A DNA stretch of 64,000 bases from Laspinema palackyanum D2a (GCA_025370845.1 JAMXFF010000043.1:1-64000); one strand, 5' to 3'; positions 18,681-27,501 are shown, counted from the stretch's first letter. The notes: generated by a model not told the origin, from the sequence alone. Numbers and translations: made by a program.

Positions 18681-19904
18681 TCATTGAAACCCGGCTTTGG
18701 GGGTTGAGGAGGACTGGATTTGCCAGGGCAAAATTACTGTAAAACTAGAACCCACATTCTCTTCTGAAACCAACTCAATGGTGCCTTGCAACAACTTCAC
18801 TAAACGAGACACGATCGCCAGTCCCAATCCCGTGCTATTCGCCAAAAATGTGTTACTGGAGCCGGATCCTCGAAAATAGGGCTCAAAAATATTAGATTGG
18901 TCTTTTTCCTGAATTCCAATCCCGGTATCACTTACAGTGATTGACCAGTTCTCTTCCGAGAGCACTTGGCAGCGAATGAGGACTGTTCCCTTGTCGGTAT
19001 AACGAACTGCATTAGTGACTAAATTGGTGAGCACTTGCTGTAATCGTAAGGGGTCGCTCACAATTAAATTAAAAGATTGGTCACAGTCTACCTCAATTGT
19101 GATATTTTTAGCGTGGGCCATATACTCAACCATTTCTACGGTTAAATTAATGACATTACGCACATTGGTTTCCATCAAATGGAGCGGCATTTCCCCCGCT
19201 TCATAGCGCGAAAGTTCTAATGCATCGTTAATTAACTGGAGTAACTGTCGTCCGTTGCGAAGCACTTTTTCAATATGATCTAAATGAGGAACCTGCTTCT
19301 CCCATTCCGCTAAATGTTTCCGCTGTTCACGTAAAAAGAGATCGGAATAGCCAATAATCGAAGTGAGGGGGGTTTTCAATTCATGGGCAAGGTGGGCCAG
19401 ATTTTCTTGACTCGCCCGGACTAATCGCGCCAGTTCTTGATTGGTAAGCTTGAGCTGTGCGTATAAAACCTGTAATTCTTGCAATTGTTCTTCGCTATAG
19501 CTGCTAAAGCAGAGTCTGATGACTTCATCCATTGCATGATCAATCTGGCGTAGGACCCGAATCACTTCTTTCGGATTGCTCTGTTCGAGTTGTTCCTCAA
19601 TTACATCTACAATTGTCTCTCGGGCTAACCCATATTCACGGACAATTTCTTGAGCTTTGTAGTCCGGTTGCAGGTTGATAAATCCGTGATCTAAAGCGGC
19701 CTGTAATAGAGTGCGGTGATCATTTTTTTGCAACGGATCGAGGAGAGACGCGATCGCCTCAATGATTTTAGGTAGAGTATCCAGAATTGCTTGATAAGGG
19801 ACCTCACTCGCTGTTCCCATCCCTTGCTCATGGCGAACCAAGATAATCCATTGCTCCAAAATTAAATTTTTTTTATTTCTTAATAATTCGCTAAAGTCAT
19901 TCAT
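18681..19904 (-). CDS. Sensor histidine kinase with RsbRD-like N-terminal domain
   Basis: A 407-residue soluble kinase. Residues 1-150 are helical (FSELLRNKKNLILEQWIILV at the start), resembling the RsbRD N-terminal domain of cyanobacterial kinases. Then comes a short helix (QELARLVRASQENLAH), the H box LAHELKTPLTSIIGYSDL with His near 175, and a HATPase domain with N box NLVTNAVRYTDKG, G1 box DTGIGIQEKD and G2 box NSTGLGLAIVSRLV. It lacks membrane helices and a receiver. It lies in tandem with the chemoreceptor gene but is separated from it by 442 bases, so co-transcription is uncertain. Confidence 0.9.
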   Translation of the reverse strand: MNDFSELLRNKKNLILEQWIILVRHEQGMGTASEVPYQAILDTLPKIIEAIASLLDPLQKNDHRTLLQAALDHGFINLQPDYKAQEIVREYGLARETIVDVIEEQLEQSNPKEVIRVLRQIDHAMDEVIRLCFSSYSEEQLQELQVLYAQLKLTNQELARLVRASQENLAHLAHELKTPLTSIIGYSDLFLREQRKHLAEWEKQVPHLDHIEKVLRNGRQLLQLINDALELSRYEAGEMPLHLMETNVRNVINLTVEMVEYMAHAKNITIEVDCDQSFNLIVSDPLRLQQVLTNLVTNAVRYTDKGTVLIRCQVLSEENWSITVSDTGIGIQEKDQSNIFEPYFRGSGSSNTFLANSTGLGLAIVSRLVKLLQGTIELVSEENVGSSFTVILPWQIQSSSTPKAGFQ

Positions 19905-20169
19905 TTGTTATTTGCTGTGCTAAATTGATTAGACATTCCCAATGGCTCTTAGTCTAGCTGTATCAAGGGTTTCGAGGTACATTTTGGAGATGTTGATTAG
20001 AACATGACTCCTTTGAATGACCTAAAGCTTTGGAAGATGAACCGCTGTTGGCGAATCGAGGCCCCTGGGGAGTTTTGGATTTCCTCAAGGGGCGATCGCT
20101 GCGCTACCCTAATAAAAAACCGACTAATTTTGACCGGTCCCAATTGCTGCTCTGAAATCCCCCCTTAAA

Positions 20170-20952
20170 ATGAACCGATATTTGTCCGCCCTCGCCCTAT
20201 TTTGGAAAACTGCGATCGCAGCTGAACTCGAATATCGGGTCAACTTTGCGATCGCCTCCTTCAGCAGCCTCGGAAACCTCGCCGGGAGTTGGTTTGCTTT
20301 GTCTCTATTCTACGGCACTGACTACAATTTCGCCGGATGGCAATGGGAAGAAGCCCTCGTGGTTTTAGGAGTATTTACCATTCTCCAAGGCTTTTCCTCC
20401 ACCTTCCTCGCCCCTAATCTCAATACTATTGTCAAACAAGTCCAAGAAGGCACTCTCGACTTTGTACTACTTAAACCCATCAGTTCTCAATTTTGGCTAT
20501 CGGGACGGACGATTTCCCTGTGGGGCCTACCAGATATTATTTTAGGCTTACTCCTGATTTTTTATGCAGGCAGCAACCTAAACTTACCCCCGGTTAACTA
20601 TCTTGTCAGTTTCATTCCCCTCCTCTTTGGGGCCATCAGCCTCTATAGCCTGTGGTTTATGCTAGGTGCGATGAGTATCTGGTTTGTAAAAATCTATAAT
20701 GTAACTCAAGTGCTCAGAGGATTACTCGAAGCGGGTCGATTTCCAATGGTGGCTTATCCCACTGCTTATCGCTTTTTCTTCACCTTCATTGTCCCCGTCG
20801 CCTTTCTCACTACTGTACCGGCAGAGTCGGTTTTGGGACGGGTCGAAGTCAGTTGGATTGCCGGGGCCGCTCTTTTGGCGATCGTCCTCTTCTTGGCTTC
20901 GATGGCATTTTGGCGGTTTGCCCTCCGGTTTTATACTAGCGCCTCCAGTTAG
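20170..20952 (+). CDS. ABC-2 family transporter permease, DUF990 type (second)
   Basis: A 260-residue membrane protein homologous to the first permease. It carries the same diagnostic pattern, KQVQEGTLDFVLLKPISSQFW near residues 93-113, and about six membrane helices, for example ALVVLGVFTILQGF, LPDIILGLLLIFYAG and AGAALLAIVLFLASMAF. DUF990 systems normally use an ATPase and two such permeases encoded together. Here this one lies 3.8 kb after the first, with a chemoreceptor and a kinase gene in the opposite direction between them. It probably completes the exporter encoded at 14517-16353. Confidence 0.9.
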   Translation: MNRYLSALALFWKTAIAAELEYRVNFAIASFSSLGNLAGSWFALSLFYGTDYNFAGWQWEEALVVLGVFTILQGFSSTFLAPNLNTIVKQVQEGTLDFVLLKPISSQFWLSGRTISLWGLPDIILGLLLIFYAGSNLNLPPVNYLVSFIPLLFGAISLYSLWFMLGAMSIWFVKIYNVTQVLRGLLEAGRFPMVAYPTAYRFFFTFIVPVAFLTTVPAESVLGRVEVSWIAGAALLAIVLFLASMAFWRFALRFYTSASS

Positions 20953-20962
20953 CTGCAAACAA

Positions 20963-20993
20963 GGGTAGAGACGCAAAAAACCCGCCTCTACCC
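20963..20993 (+). terminator. Hairpin after the second permease
   Basis: GGGTAGAG (20963-20970) and CTCTACCC (20986-20993) form a stem around a 15-base loop, ten bases after the permease stop. There is no T-run after it, so it may be a processing or interspersed repeat instead of a true intrinsic terminator. Confidence 0.4.
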
Positions 20994-21025
20994 GGATGAC
21001 GCCTGCTGATTGACACTTTCAGTTG

Positions 21026-21319
21026 TTATAACGGGAGACAGCAGGGAAGCACAATACAGCCGAAACTAGATTTCGACGTTCCTTTTAAAGCTTGGTGCGC
21101 GTTAGCACAAGCGCGGAACCGTTCCCCAGACTGGGCAACGGCAGCCAGAAAATTCTCACTGCTAAACATCCGGTAAATATAATCTGAGCAAGACTCGTCT
21201 TGATGTAATATCCGATGAGCGCAGGCAAACCCTTTTCTGGGAGAAAGGTGGATTTTATAGGAAGCGATCGCCTCTAAAGCTAGTCCTCGGGCGATCCCAT
21301 CAACACGGGTTAGTTGCAT
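21026..21319 (-). CDS. YidD-like membrane insertion efficiency factor
   Basis: A 97-residue protein whose core, SYKIHLSPRKGFACAHR followed by DESCSDYIYRM, matches the cyanobacterial version of the YidD family (SP-x-x-GF-x-C ... SCS-x-Y). YidD assists YidC-dependent insertion of membrane proteins at the inner face of the plasma membrane. The usual N-terminal amphipathic helix is weak, and the C-terminal tail (SSFGCIVLPCCLPL) is Cys-rich and not family-like. It is not near rpmH, rnpA or yidC, where the bacterial gene usually sits. Assignment is moderately sure. Confidence 0.7.
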   Translation of the reverse strand: MQLTRVDGIARGLALEAIASYKIHLSPRKGFACAHRILHQDESCSDYIYRMFSSENFLAAVAQSGERFRACANAHQALKGTSKSSFGCIVLPCCLPL

Positions 21320-21621
21320 AGCTAATTTTTGGGTTGAGATTCAGAGTTCCTTTTTACTACAATCCCCCCGATTGTTCTCTCTATCAAAAGGATGAAACCT
21401 TAAAACCTATACTCTTTCTCACGGAATAAAAACTCTTTAAAAATTTCCCGCGATGCTATTCTTTACATCATAAACTGAGTTAATTTTTGATTAAATTACA
21501 GCTCTCCCAGTCCGATAGCAATTCATCGGTGATGTGGATGAATTGCCATCAGGTTTAACCTGAAACTTCCTCACTTTTCCTGGGGAGAATCAAGTCAGAT
21601 TTTTTCACGCGATCGCCACCT
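21320..21621. other. AT-rich gap with one perfect inverted repeat
   Basis: Holds GCAATTCATC (21518-21527) and GATGAATTGC (21537-21546), a ten-base perfect stem with a nine-base loop, downstream of the class II aldolase gene and possibly its terminator. The part near 21320-21480 is AT-rich and should contain the promoter of the YidD-like gene. No gene is supported. Confidence 0.5.
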
Positions 21622-22395
21622 TCATTCCAATAAATCCGGCTGCTGACGAACGATCATCTCATAAAGCGACTGAAAGCTAAACCACCCCATGTAATGACTT
21701 CCCACCTGAGTATAAGTCAATTGGGCAATTTCTGGCGCAATAGCGATGGGTTTTCCTGCTGCCTCTGCCATCAGTTGACTTTGACAGGACCGATCCATTG
21801 TGATAAACCACCAGATTGCCTCATCCACGGAATGACCCACGGTGAGTAATCCATGATTGCGAAGGATAATCGCCTTGGCATTTCCCAAGGTCCGCGCTAA
21901 TCGTTCGCCCTCACTCATCTCTAATACCACGCCGGTATAGTCATCCAATAAGGCATGATCCCCGTAGAAGGCACAGGCATCTTGAGTGAGAGGGTCAAGG
22001 AGTCGTCCCAGGGTGGACCAGGTTTTGCCATAGAGGGAATGAGCGTGTACTGCCGCGATGACATCGGGACGCCCTTGATGGATTTGGGAATGAATGGCAA
22101 ATCCAGCAGCATTAATCGGGCGATCGCCTTCTAAAATTTCCCCTTGGTGGTTAACTAATACGAGGTCCGAGACACGAATCTGACCGAAATACATTCCAAA
22201 GGGATTGACCCAGAATTGGTGAGTAAATTCCGGGTCCCGGACTGTAATATGACCCGCTACGCCTTCATCAAATCCAAAGTGAGCAAATAGGCGAAATGCG
22301 CCTGCCAAGCGTTGTTTGCGATATAATCTTTCATCGCTGAGGCGATCGAATGTCGGGGGTTGAGGGAGTCCGGGTTTGACTAAGCGTTCATCCAT
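21622..22395 (-). CDS. Class II aldolase/adducin family protein
   Basis: A 257-residue member of the class II aldolase/adducin superfamily, which includes zinc-dependent L-fuculose- and L-ribulose-phosphate enzymes. Zinc-binding histidines are likely in AAVHAHSLYGK near residues 112-122 and in ILRNHGLLTVG near 177-187. The N-terminal ERLYRKQRLAGAFRLFAHFG and VAGHITVRDPE are conserved in the plain (non-sugar-specific) subgroup. The substrate cannot be deduced. It precedes the PanE-like gene's end on the same strand: the PanE-like gene is upstream, and the 100-base gap contains family B repeat hairpins. Confidence 0.88.
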   Translation of the reverse strand: MDERLVKPGLPQPPTFDRLSDERLYRKQRLAGAFRLFAHFGFDEGVAGHITVRDPEFTHQFWVNPFGMYFGQIRVSDLVLVNHQGEILEGDRPINAAGFAIHSQIHQGRPDVIAAVHAHSLYGKTWSTLGRLLDPLTQDACAFYGDHALLDDYTGVVLEMSEGERLARTLGNAKAIILRNHGLLTVGHSVDEAIWWFITMDRSCQSQLMAEAAGKPIAIAPEIAQLTYTQVGSHYMGWFSFQSLYEMIVRQQPDLLE

Positions 22396-22430
22396 AATTG
22401 TGCGGGGTGGGTTGGGGGGGAGATGTGGGA

Positions 22431-22503
22431 ACGACTGAAGATAACGACTGAAGTCGGGACGTTGAACTAAGAGAAGATAACGCCTGAAGGCGTTACTACG
22501 AAC
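22431..22503. repeat. Family B hairpins between two minus-strand genes
   Basis: One complete unit of the alternative type, AACGCCTGAAGGCGTT followed by ACTACGAAC, spans 22479-22503, and a partial AACGACTGAAGTCGGG lies at 22443-22458. The unit overlaps the stop codon (22496-22498) of the PanE-like gene, so the last codons of that gene come from the repeat. Confidence 0.85.
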
Positions 22504-23476
22504 GGGGGAGAGTTTGTTGGGCTTTGATTTGAGTGTTGATAAAGTTTAATTGGGCGTAAAGCATGGCTATTTTGGGGACGGGGATTTGTTTGGCGATCGC
22601 TGCTTGTAGAGGATTACCAACAATGGATTCTACTTCTAGGGGTCGGTGGTGGTCATAATCCAATTTCATGCTGGTAATATAGGGCTTCATTTTGGCCGTA
22701 TGGTCCAGCATTTTTTGAATAAAACTTTCGGGAATTTCCCGATTATAGCCAGCGGCAATCGCTGCGACTTCGCGCATTAACTGTTCGGATAAAAGGCGGG
22801 TGTATTGATTCCCCATGATTTCATCCGTGCGGGCATTCAGGACCACGGACAAGCCATTATAAGGAATATTCCAAATCAATTTTTTCCACCGGGCGAGGAG
22901 TAAATCTTCGGCAAATTGAGTGGGAATCCCGGCGGTTTCAAAATCTCCGGCAATGTTTTGAAGTGTAGCAGTAATTCCCCACGGTTGATAATCCGGTGCA
23001 TATTCCCCGAGGGTAATCGCGCCATAATCGAGGTGGTGAATATGGCCCTCTCCGACTTTATTAGAACAAATAAAGCATAATCCACCCAGGATATGAGCAG
23101 GACCAACAATCGGGGCGACTGTCTCTTCGTTACCCAGACCATTTTGTAACATTAACACCGCCCCCGATTCTTTCAAAACTGGCGGCAGCAGAGTGGTTAG
23201 TAAAGAATTGCGGGTGGTTTTGAGAGCAACAATGACCACATCGCAAGGCGGCATTTGGTGGACATCATTATAAACATTCAGGGAGTCGAGGGTAAAGTCC
23301 CCCCAAACCGAATCCACCCTTAATCCGCGCTGCCGCACAAACTGATAATCGCTATGCAGCAAAAAATGAACCTCAAACCCCGCCTGCTGGAGTTTCGCGC
23401 CATAAAATCCGCCAATCGCCCCGGTGCCAATAATGGCATAACTCCGATTCTGCTGAGACTGCAACGCTGTACCCAT
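22496..23476 (-). CDS. panE: Putative 2-dehydropantoate 2-reductase
   Basis: A 326-residue NADPH-dependent oxidoreductase of the ketopantoate reductase family, which makes pantoate for coenzyme A. The Rossmann motif is AIIGTGAIGGFYGAKL near residues 14-29, then strands around DVVIVALKTT and VLMLQNGLGNEE, with the catalytic Lys probably in ARWKKLIWNIPYNGL. The C-terminal helical domain carries the ExxxP-type and Ser/Asn-rich motif. Cyanobacteria often have several paralogues, so pantoate synthesis is likely but not proved. Its last codons lie inside a family B repeat. Confidence 0.88.
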   Translation of the reverse strand: MGTALQSQQNRSYAIIGTGAIGGFYGAKLQQAGFEVHFLLHSDYQFVRQRGLRVDSVWGDFTLDSLNVYNDVHQMPPCDVVIVALKTTRNSLLTTLLPPVLKESGAVLMLQNGLGNEETVAPIVGPAHILGGLCFICSNKVGEGHIHHLDYGAITLGEYAPDYQPWGITATLQNIAGDFETAGIPTQFAEDLLLARWKKLIWNIPYNGLSVVLNARTDEIMGNQYTRLLSEQLMREVAAIAAGYNREIPESFIQKMLDHTAKMKPYITSMKLDYDHHRPLEVESIVGNPLQAAIAKQIPVPKIAMLYAQLNFINTQIKAQQTLPRS

Positions 23477-23544
23477 TCTCCCATGACTTTCAACTCGCTA
23501 CTCTATCAATTTTACGGCGAAGTGGCATCAACAACATGGTTAAT

Positions 23545-23697
23545 TTACCTCTTTCTCTCAATTTCGTTAACTCTTTCTGTTGTCAGTCTGATTTGGTTTC
23601 CCTCATCGGCATCAGAAAGCAGTGAGCTTAAATCGCGATACCCACTCACCACCCGGACTATTTCAATTCCCTCATTGATTACTCGATAAAAGGGGTG
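23545..23697 (-). pseudogene. Remnant of a RelE/ParE-family toxin gene
   Basis: On the minus strand, an open frame ending at the stop codon 23545-23547 reads HPFYRVINEGIEIVRVVSG followed by YRDLSSLLSDADEG. This matches the C-terminal part of ParE/RelE toxins (FYR-x-x-x-x-IEI-x-R-V-x-x-G-x-R-D). Only about 50 residues remain. Upstream the frame runs into a family C repeat (AAACCCGGTTTCT at 23700-23712), so the N-terminal half and the antitoxin gene were lost or replaced. It is not an intact gene. Confidence 0.6.
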
Positions 23698-23790
23698 AGA
23701 AACCGGGTTTCTTTTCCTAATCTCTGCGACATCACCACAATCGGGGTTAGAAACCCGGTTTCGGGTCCCTGGGTTTCTGGCCCTTCCAAG
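23698..23790. repeat. Family C repeat pair
   Basis: GAAACCGGGTTTCT (near 23700) and GAAACCCGGTTTC (near 23753) are inverted-repeat cores in a 90-base region, followed by a third partial CCTGGGTTTC. The same core pair is found at 42388-42446. The repeat truncates the ParE-like remnant. Confidence 0.75.
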
Positions 23791-23845
23791 TCTGGATGTC
23801 CTAGATTATGATAAGGATAGTTTACTAAACTTAATAATAGAGACC

Positions 23846-24751
23846 GTGACCACACAACAGCTTAGACTACCGACTGCGATCGCCAAGGAAACCTGGATTT
23901 GGAACGGCCATAAAGTTCAGTATGCCGTCCAAGGGGTCGGTCGTCCCCTCCTCCTGATTCATGGATTTGGGGCCTCGATCGGCCATTGGCGCAAGAACCT
24001 TCCCGCCCTTGCCGAAGGGGGATATCGCGTGTTTGCCTTAGATTTGCTGGGGTTTGGCGGTTCCGATAAAGCCCCCCTGAATTACACCCTGGAACTGTGG
24101 GAAGAACTGATTACGGATTTCTGGACAGAACATATCCAGGAACCCACGGTATTTATCGGCAATTCCATTGGTGCATTGCTGAGTCTGATGCTGGTTGCCA
24201 ATCACCCCGAAAAGTCAGCAGGGGGTGTTTTAATCAATTGTGCTGGGGGGTTAAATCATCGCCCAGAAGAACTCAATCCACCCTTGCGGTTGGTGATGGG
24301 TACGTTTAGCAAATTAGTGAGTTCTCCCACGGTAGGAAATTTCCTGTTTAACCGCATTCGCCAAAAACACCGGATTCGCAATACCTTACGCCAAGTGTAT
24401 CGCAACCGGGAGGCGATTACCGATGAGTTGGTGGATTTGCTCTACGAACCGTCCTGTGATGTGGGCGCGCAAAAAGTGTTTGCTTCCATTTTGACCGCAC
24501 CTCCAGGAAGACCTCCCTCGGAGATTTTACCGAATGTTACCCATCCGTTATTGGTGTTGTGGGGGGAAGATGACCCTTGGACACCGATCGCCGGAAGTCA
24601 AATTTTCCAACAGTCTCACCCAGACCGGACCATTACCTTTAAGTCGATTCCCAATACCGGCCACTGTCCCCATGATGAACGTCCAGAGGTGGTGAATCCC
24701 TTGATTTTAGACTGGTTAGAAACCAGTGCGTCAGGGAACTCCAACGCCTAA
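23846..24751 (+). CDS. Alpha/beta-fold hydrolase
   Basis: A 301-residue hydrolase. The oxyanion region is LLLIHGFGASIGHWRKNL near residues 35-52. The nucleophile elbow is FIGNSIGALLSLM with Ser near 112. The acid is probably Asp in GEDDPWTP near 238, and the His lies in NTGHCPHDERPE near 275. A lid of about 80 residues lies between. It resembles the cyanobacterial group that includes pheophytinase- and epoxide-hydrolase-like enzymes, but the substrate is unknown. The start is GTG at 23846; no strong ribosome binding site is visible. A 34-bp palindrome follows the gene. Confidence 0.88.
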   Translation: MTTQQLRLPTAIAKETWIWNGHKVQYAVQGVGRPLLLIHGFGASIGHWRKNLPALAEGGYRVFALDLLGFGGSDKAPLNYTLELWEELITDFWTEHIQEPTVFIGNSIGALLSLMLVANHPEKSAGGVLINCAGGLNHRPEELNPPLRLVMGTFSKLVSSPTVGNFLFNRIRQKHRIRNTLRQVYRNREAITDELVDLLYEPSCDVGAQKVFASILTAPPGRPPSEILPNVTHPLLVLWGEDDPWTPIAGSQIFQQSHPDRTITFKSIPNTGHCPHDERPEVVNPLILDWLETSASGNSNA

Positions 24752-24762
24752 TATTTTCTGAT

Positions 24763-24796
24763 TCATCGGAGGAACAAGCGCTTGTTCCTCCGATGA
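24763..24796. terminator. 34-bp perfect palindrome
   Basis: TCATCGGAGGAACAAGC (24763-24779) is followed without a loop by its exact complement (24780-24796). It lies 12 bases after the hydrolase stop and 75 bases before the pseudouridine synthase start. It may act as a terminator or be a member of an interspersed palindrome family; no T-run follows. Confidence 0.7.
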
Positions 24797-24871
24797 CCAA
24801 GGGCGGACCGTCTTTTTGAGGTAAACTCCTCACTTATAACCGAATGTTATGTTTTATCAATGAATTGAACT

Positions 24872-25471
24872 GTGTCTTATCACTATATTTTGTTCCACAA
24901 ACCCTATAACGTGCTGTGCCAATTTAGCGATCGCGAGGGCAACAATGCAGGCATTCAACGCCCGACCTTAAAAGATTACATTGATATCCCCGACATTTAT
25001 GCGGTCGGTCGCCTAGATTTAGACAGTGAGGGACTGTTGCTGTTAACCAATCACGGTGCCCTCCAACATCGCCTCTCCTCTCCTAAATATGCCCATCCCC
25101 GGACCTATTGGGTCCAGGTGGAACGCATCCCCGACGAACAGGCCCTCGACTCCCTCCGCAACGGCGTCCAGATTCAGGATTATCGCACCCGACCCGCAAC
25201 GGTGCAACTCTTACCCACGGAACCCGAACTCCCCCCCCGCGATCCCCCAGTGCGCTTTCGCAAAACCGTCCCCACCGCCTGGTTAGAAATCACCCTCACA
25301 GAAGGCAAAAACCGCCAAGTCCGACGCATGACTGCATCCGTGGGGTTTCCCACCCTGCGCCTAGTGCGATCGGGCATCGGCAACCTCTCCCTAGCGGGGT
25401 TACCACCGGGACAATGGCGAGATTTGACTCCCGAGGAGGTTAAATCGCTATTGAAACAGTTGCGATCGTAG
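24872..25471 (+). CDS. RluE-like 23S rRNA pseudouridine synthase
   Basis: A 199-residue RsuA/RluB/E/F-family pseudouridine synthase. The catalytic region is [17 protein letters not shown] near residues 51-67, with the first Asp the expected catalytic residue, and the C-terminal motif is [19 protein letters not shown] near 144-162. There is no N-terminal S4 domain, which favours the RluE type acting on the 23S rRNA peptidyl-transferase region. The start is GTG at 24872 ([18 protein letters not shown]), since KPYNVLCQF is the conserved opening. No operon partner is evident. Confidence 0.92.
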   Translation: MSYHYILFHKPYNVLCQFSDREGNNAGIQRPTLKDYIDIPDIYAVGRLDLDSEGLLLLTNHGALQHRLSSPKYAHPRTYWVQVERIPDEQALDSLRNGVQIQDYRTRPATVQLLPTEPELPPRDPPVRFRKTVPTAWLEITLTEGKNRQVRRMTASVGFPTLRLVRSGIGNLSLAGLPPGQWRDLTPEEVKSLLKQLRS

Positions 25472-25489
25472 GGAGATTGGAGTTCATGT

Positions 25490-25655
25490 TTGTAGTAACG
25501 ACTTCAGTCGTTGCTCTCGTGTCATGGCGGATGCCATGACACGCACTATGAGCAGATTAATTACCTGGGAAGGAACTGGAAGATCCGCAGATGGGGGCGT
25601 TTCTTGGCATCCGCCAAGTAACGCGGATAACGACTGAAGTCGTTACTACAAACAA
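25490..25655. repeat. Two opposed family B units and a second palindrome
   Basis: A family B unit (TTTGTAGTAACGACTTCAG plus TCGTT, 25490-25513) is followed by GTGTCATGGC (25519-25528) paired with GCCATGACAC (25533-25542), then an inverted family B unit (AACGACTGAAGTCGTTACTA, 25631-25650). Together they could fold into one long hairpin over the gap between the pseudouridine synthase and kinase genes. Confidence 0.75.
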
Positions 25656-25737
25656 CTACAAACATCCTCCCCATCTCCCCCATCCTCCCCCTCTTCCAAT
25701 CTCCTACAATAAAAACAGCCCCTAGCGATTTCCAACT

Positions 25738-27456
25738 ATGAATGATTTTCCCGACTTTAGCGCGAACGGCTATAAAATTATCCGAGAACTTGGCCATAAT
25801 CGTGCCGGGGGTCGGGTGACTTATTTGGCGCTTAATCAGCAGAGACAAGAATCCGTTGCCATTAAACAATTCCAGTTTGCCACCAGTGGTTCCGACTGGT
25901 CCGCTTATCGGGCGGTGGAACGGGAAATTGAGGTGTTGCAACAGTTAAATCACCCCGGGATTCCCAAATATTTGGATTCGTTTGAGACTGCCGATGGGTT
26001 TTGTATGGTCCAGGAGTATAAAAATGCTCAATCCCTGGCAGTTCCGCGCAGTTTTGACCCGGATGAGGTCAAGGCACTGGCGATCGCTGCTTTAAATATC
26101 TTAGTTTATCTGCAAACCCGGACCCCGTTGGTGATTCATCGAGATATTAAACCGGAAAATATCCTCGTCAGCGATCGCCTCACGTTATATCTCGTTGATT
26201 TTGGCTTTGCTAAACTCGGTTCCGAAGAGGTGGCGATGAGCAGTATGGTCAAAGGGACAATGGGATTTATGCCCCCTGAACAACTGCTGAACCGTCAACT
26301 GTCTGCTGCGTCTGACCTGTACGGATTGGGTGCGACTTTGATTTGTTTACTGACAGGAACGCGATCCGTTGCGATCGCCGAGTTGGTCGATGATGATTAT
26401 CGCATCCAATTCAAGCATCTCACTCCTAAAGTAAGTTGGCGCTGGATTGAATGGTTGGAAACAATGGTCCAACCCAATCCGAGTAGTCGCTTCCCCGATG
26501 CAGCAACGGCCTTGGCCGCATTGGAACCGATTTATGTCGTCCGCACACCGGAAGTTCATCTGAGCAAAACTCACATCACAGCAACCGCCTCAACCCTCGG
26601 AGAACAAATCACCCAAATCCTCTCGATTAAAAACCCGGTTCCCGACACCCGACTCCGAGGAAAATGGCAGGTTGCACCCCATTCCCAGGACCCGCCTCAT
26701 AGTCCCGATGGTCATGCTTGGATTTCCTTTTCTCCTGCTCATTTTAAGAAGAATCGTTTGGATGCTCAAGTTCTTATTGATACGAGCTCTTTACGCGCTA
26801 ATGAGACCTATCAAAGAGAAGTTTTATTAGAACATAATGGGATACCCAATCCGATTAGAATTCCCCTAAAAATCACCACCGCTCCCATGCCGATTTCAAC
26901 TCATAAATTACCCTATAGTTCATTAGGATTGTTATTTTTAGCCGCTGGTGCCGGAGGGATGTTAGCGCTTCATTCGATCGCCACCCCGATTGCGATCGCC
27001 CTCAGTGGATTTCTAGCTTGGGCGGGGCTTGCTAAACTGACGGGAAAGCAGGGATTTGTAGTGAAATTCCTGCTCACTGCCGTCGCCACAACCCTGATGG
27101 CAGCGATCGCCGGATTTACCCTAGGAATGGCTGCCGGTGCCAGTCTAATTGGGTCCTGGGCCACCGCTGGCAGCTTAGCCGGTACAGCAGTTACCGGGGT
27201 TGCTTTAATCTTAGCCGCCTCGGGGATTACCAAGGAATTTGGACTACAAATCGCCACTGCGCTCTCCCTACTCACTGCTGCCTCTGGCATCAGTTGCGGC
27301 ATTGCTTTACAATTAGGATTCGGGAGCCCATTACTCATCGCTGCTGCGGCGATCACCGGCATTCCCGTGATTGGAGTCATGGTCTGGCTTCCCATCAAGC
27401 GATCGCGTCTCAAAGCCCAATATCGCCGTTCTGAGGAGCATTTAATCGCACCTTAA
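25738..27456 (+). CDS. Membrane-anchored serine/threonine protein kinase
   Basis: A 572-residue Hanks-type kinase. Residues 10-275 form the kinase domain, with a glycine loop LGHNRAGGRVTYLA, ATP-anchoring Lys43, HRDIKPENIL (Asp136), DFG at Asp154 and an activation segment ending in MPPEQL. Residues 290-390 carry a beta-rich region (GKWQVAPHSQDPPHSPDGHA, ISFSPAHFKKNRLDAQVLID) like an extracellular or interaction domain. The last 190 residues contain about six to seven glycine/alanine-rich membrane helices (SSLGLLFLAAGAGGMLALHS). It thus differs from single-helix bacterial kinases. It ends 93 bases from the convergent Rpn-like gene with a shared hairpin between. Confidence 0.92.
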   Translation: MNDFPDFSANGYKIIRELGHNRAGGRVTYLALNQQRQESVAIKQFQFATSGSDWSAYRAVEREIEVLQQLNHPGIPKYLDSFETADGFCMVQEYKNAQSLAVPRSFDPDEVKALAIAALNILVYLQTRTPLVIHRDIKPENILVSDRLTLYLVDFGFAKLGSEEVAMSSMVKGTMGFMPPEQLLNRQLSAASDLYGLGATLICLLTGTRSVAIAELVDDDYRIQFKHLTPKVSWRWIEWLETMVQPNPSSRFPDAATALAALEPIYVVRTPEVHLSKTHITATASTLGEQITQILSIKNPVPDTRLRGKWQVAPHSQDPPHSPDGHAWISFSPAHFKKNRLDAQVLIDTSSLRANETYQREVLLEHNGIPNPIRIPLKITTAPMPISTHKLPYSSLGLLFLAAGAGGMLALHSIATPIAIALSGFLAWAGLAKLTGKQGFVVKFLLTAVATTLMAAIAGFTLGMAAGASLIGSWATAGSLAGTAVTGVALILAASGITKEFGLQIATALSLLTAASGISCGIALQLGFGSPLLIAAAAITGIPVIGVMVWLPIKRSRLKAQYRRSEEHLIAP

Positions 27457-27501
27457 AGCCTAATTTTTGACTTAATAACTTAGCAAATATCATAGCAAAA
27501 A

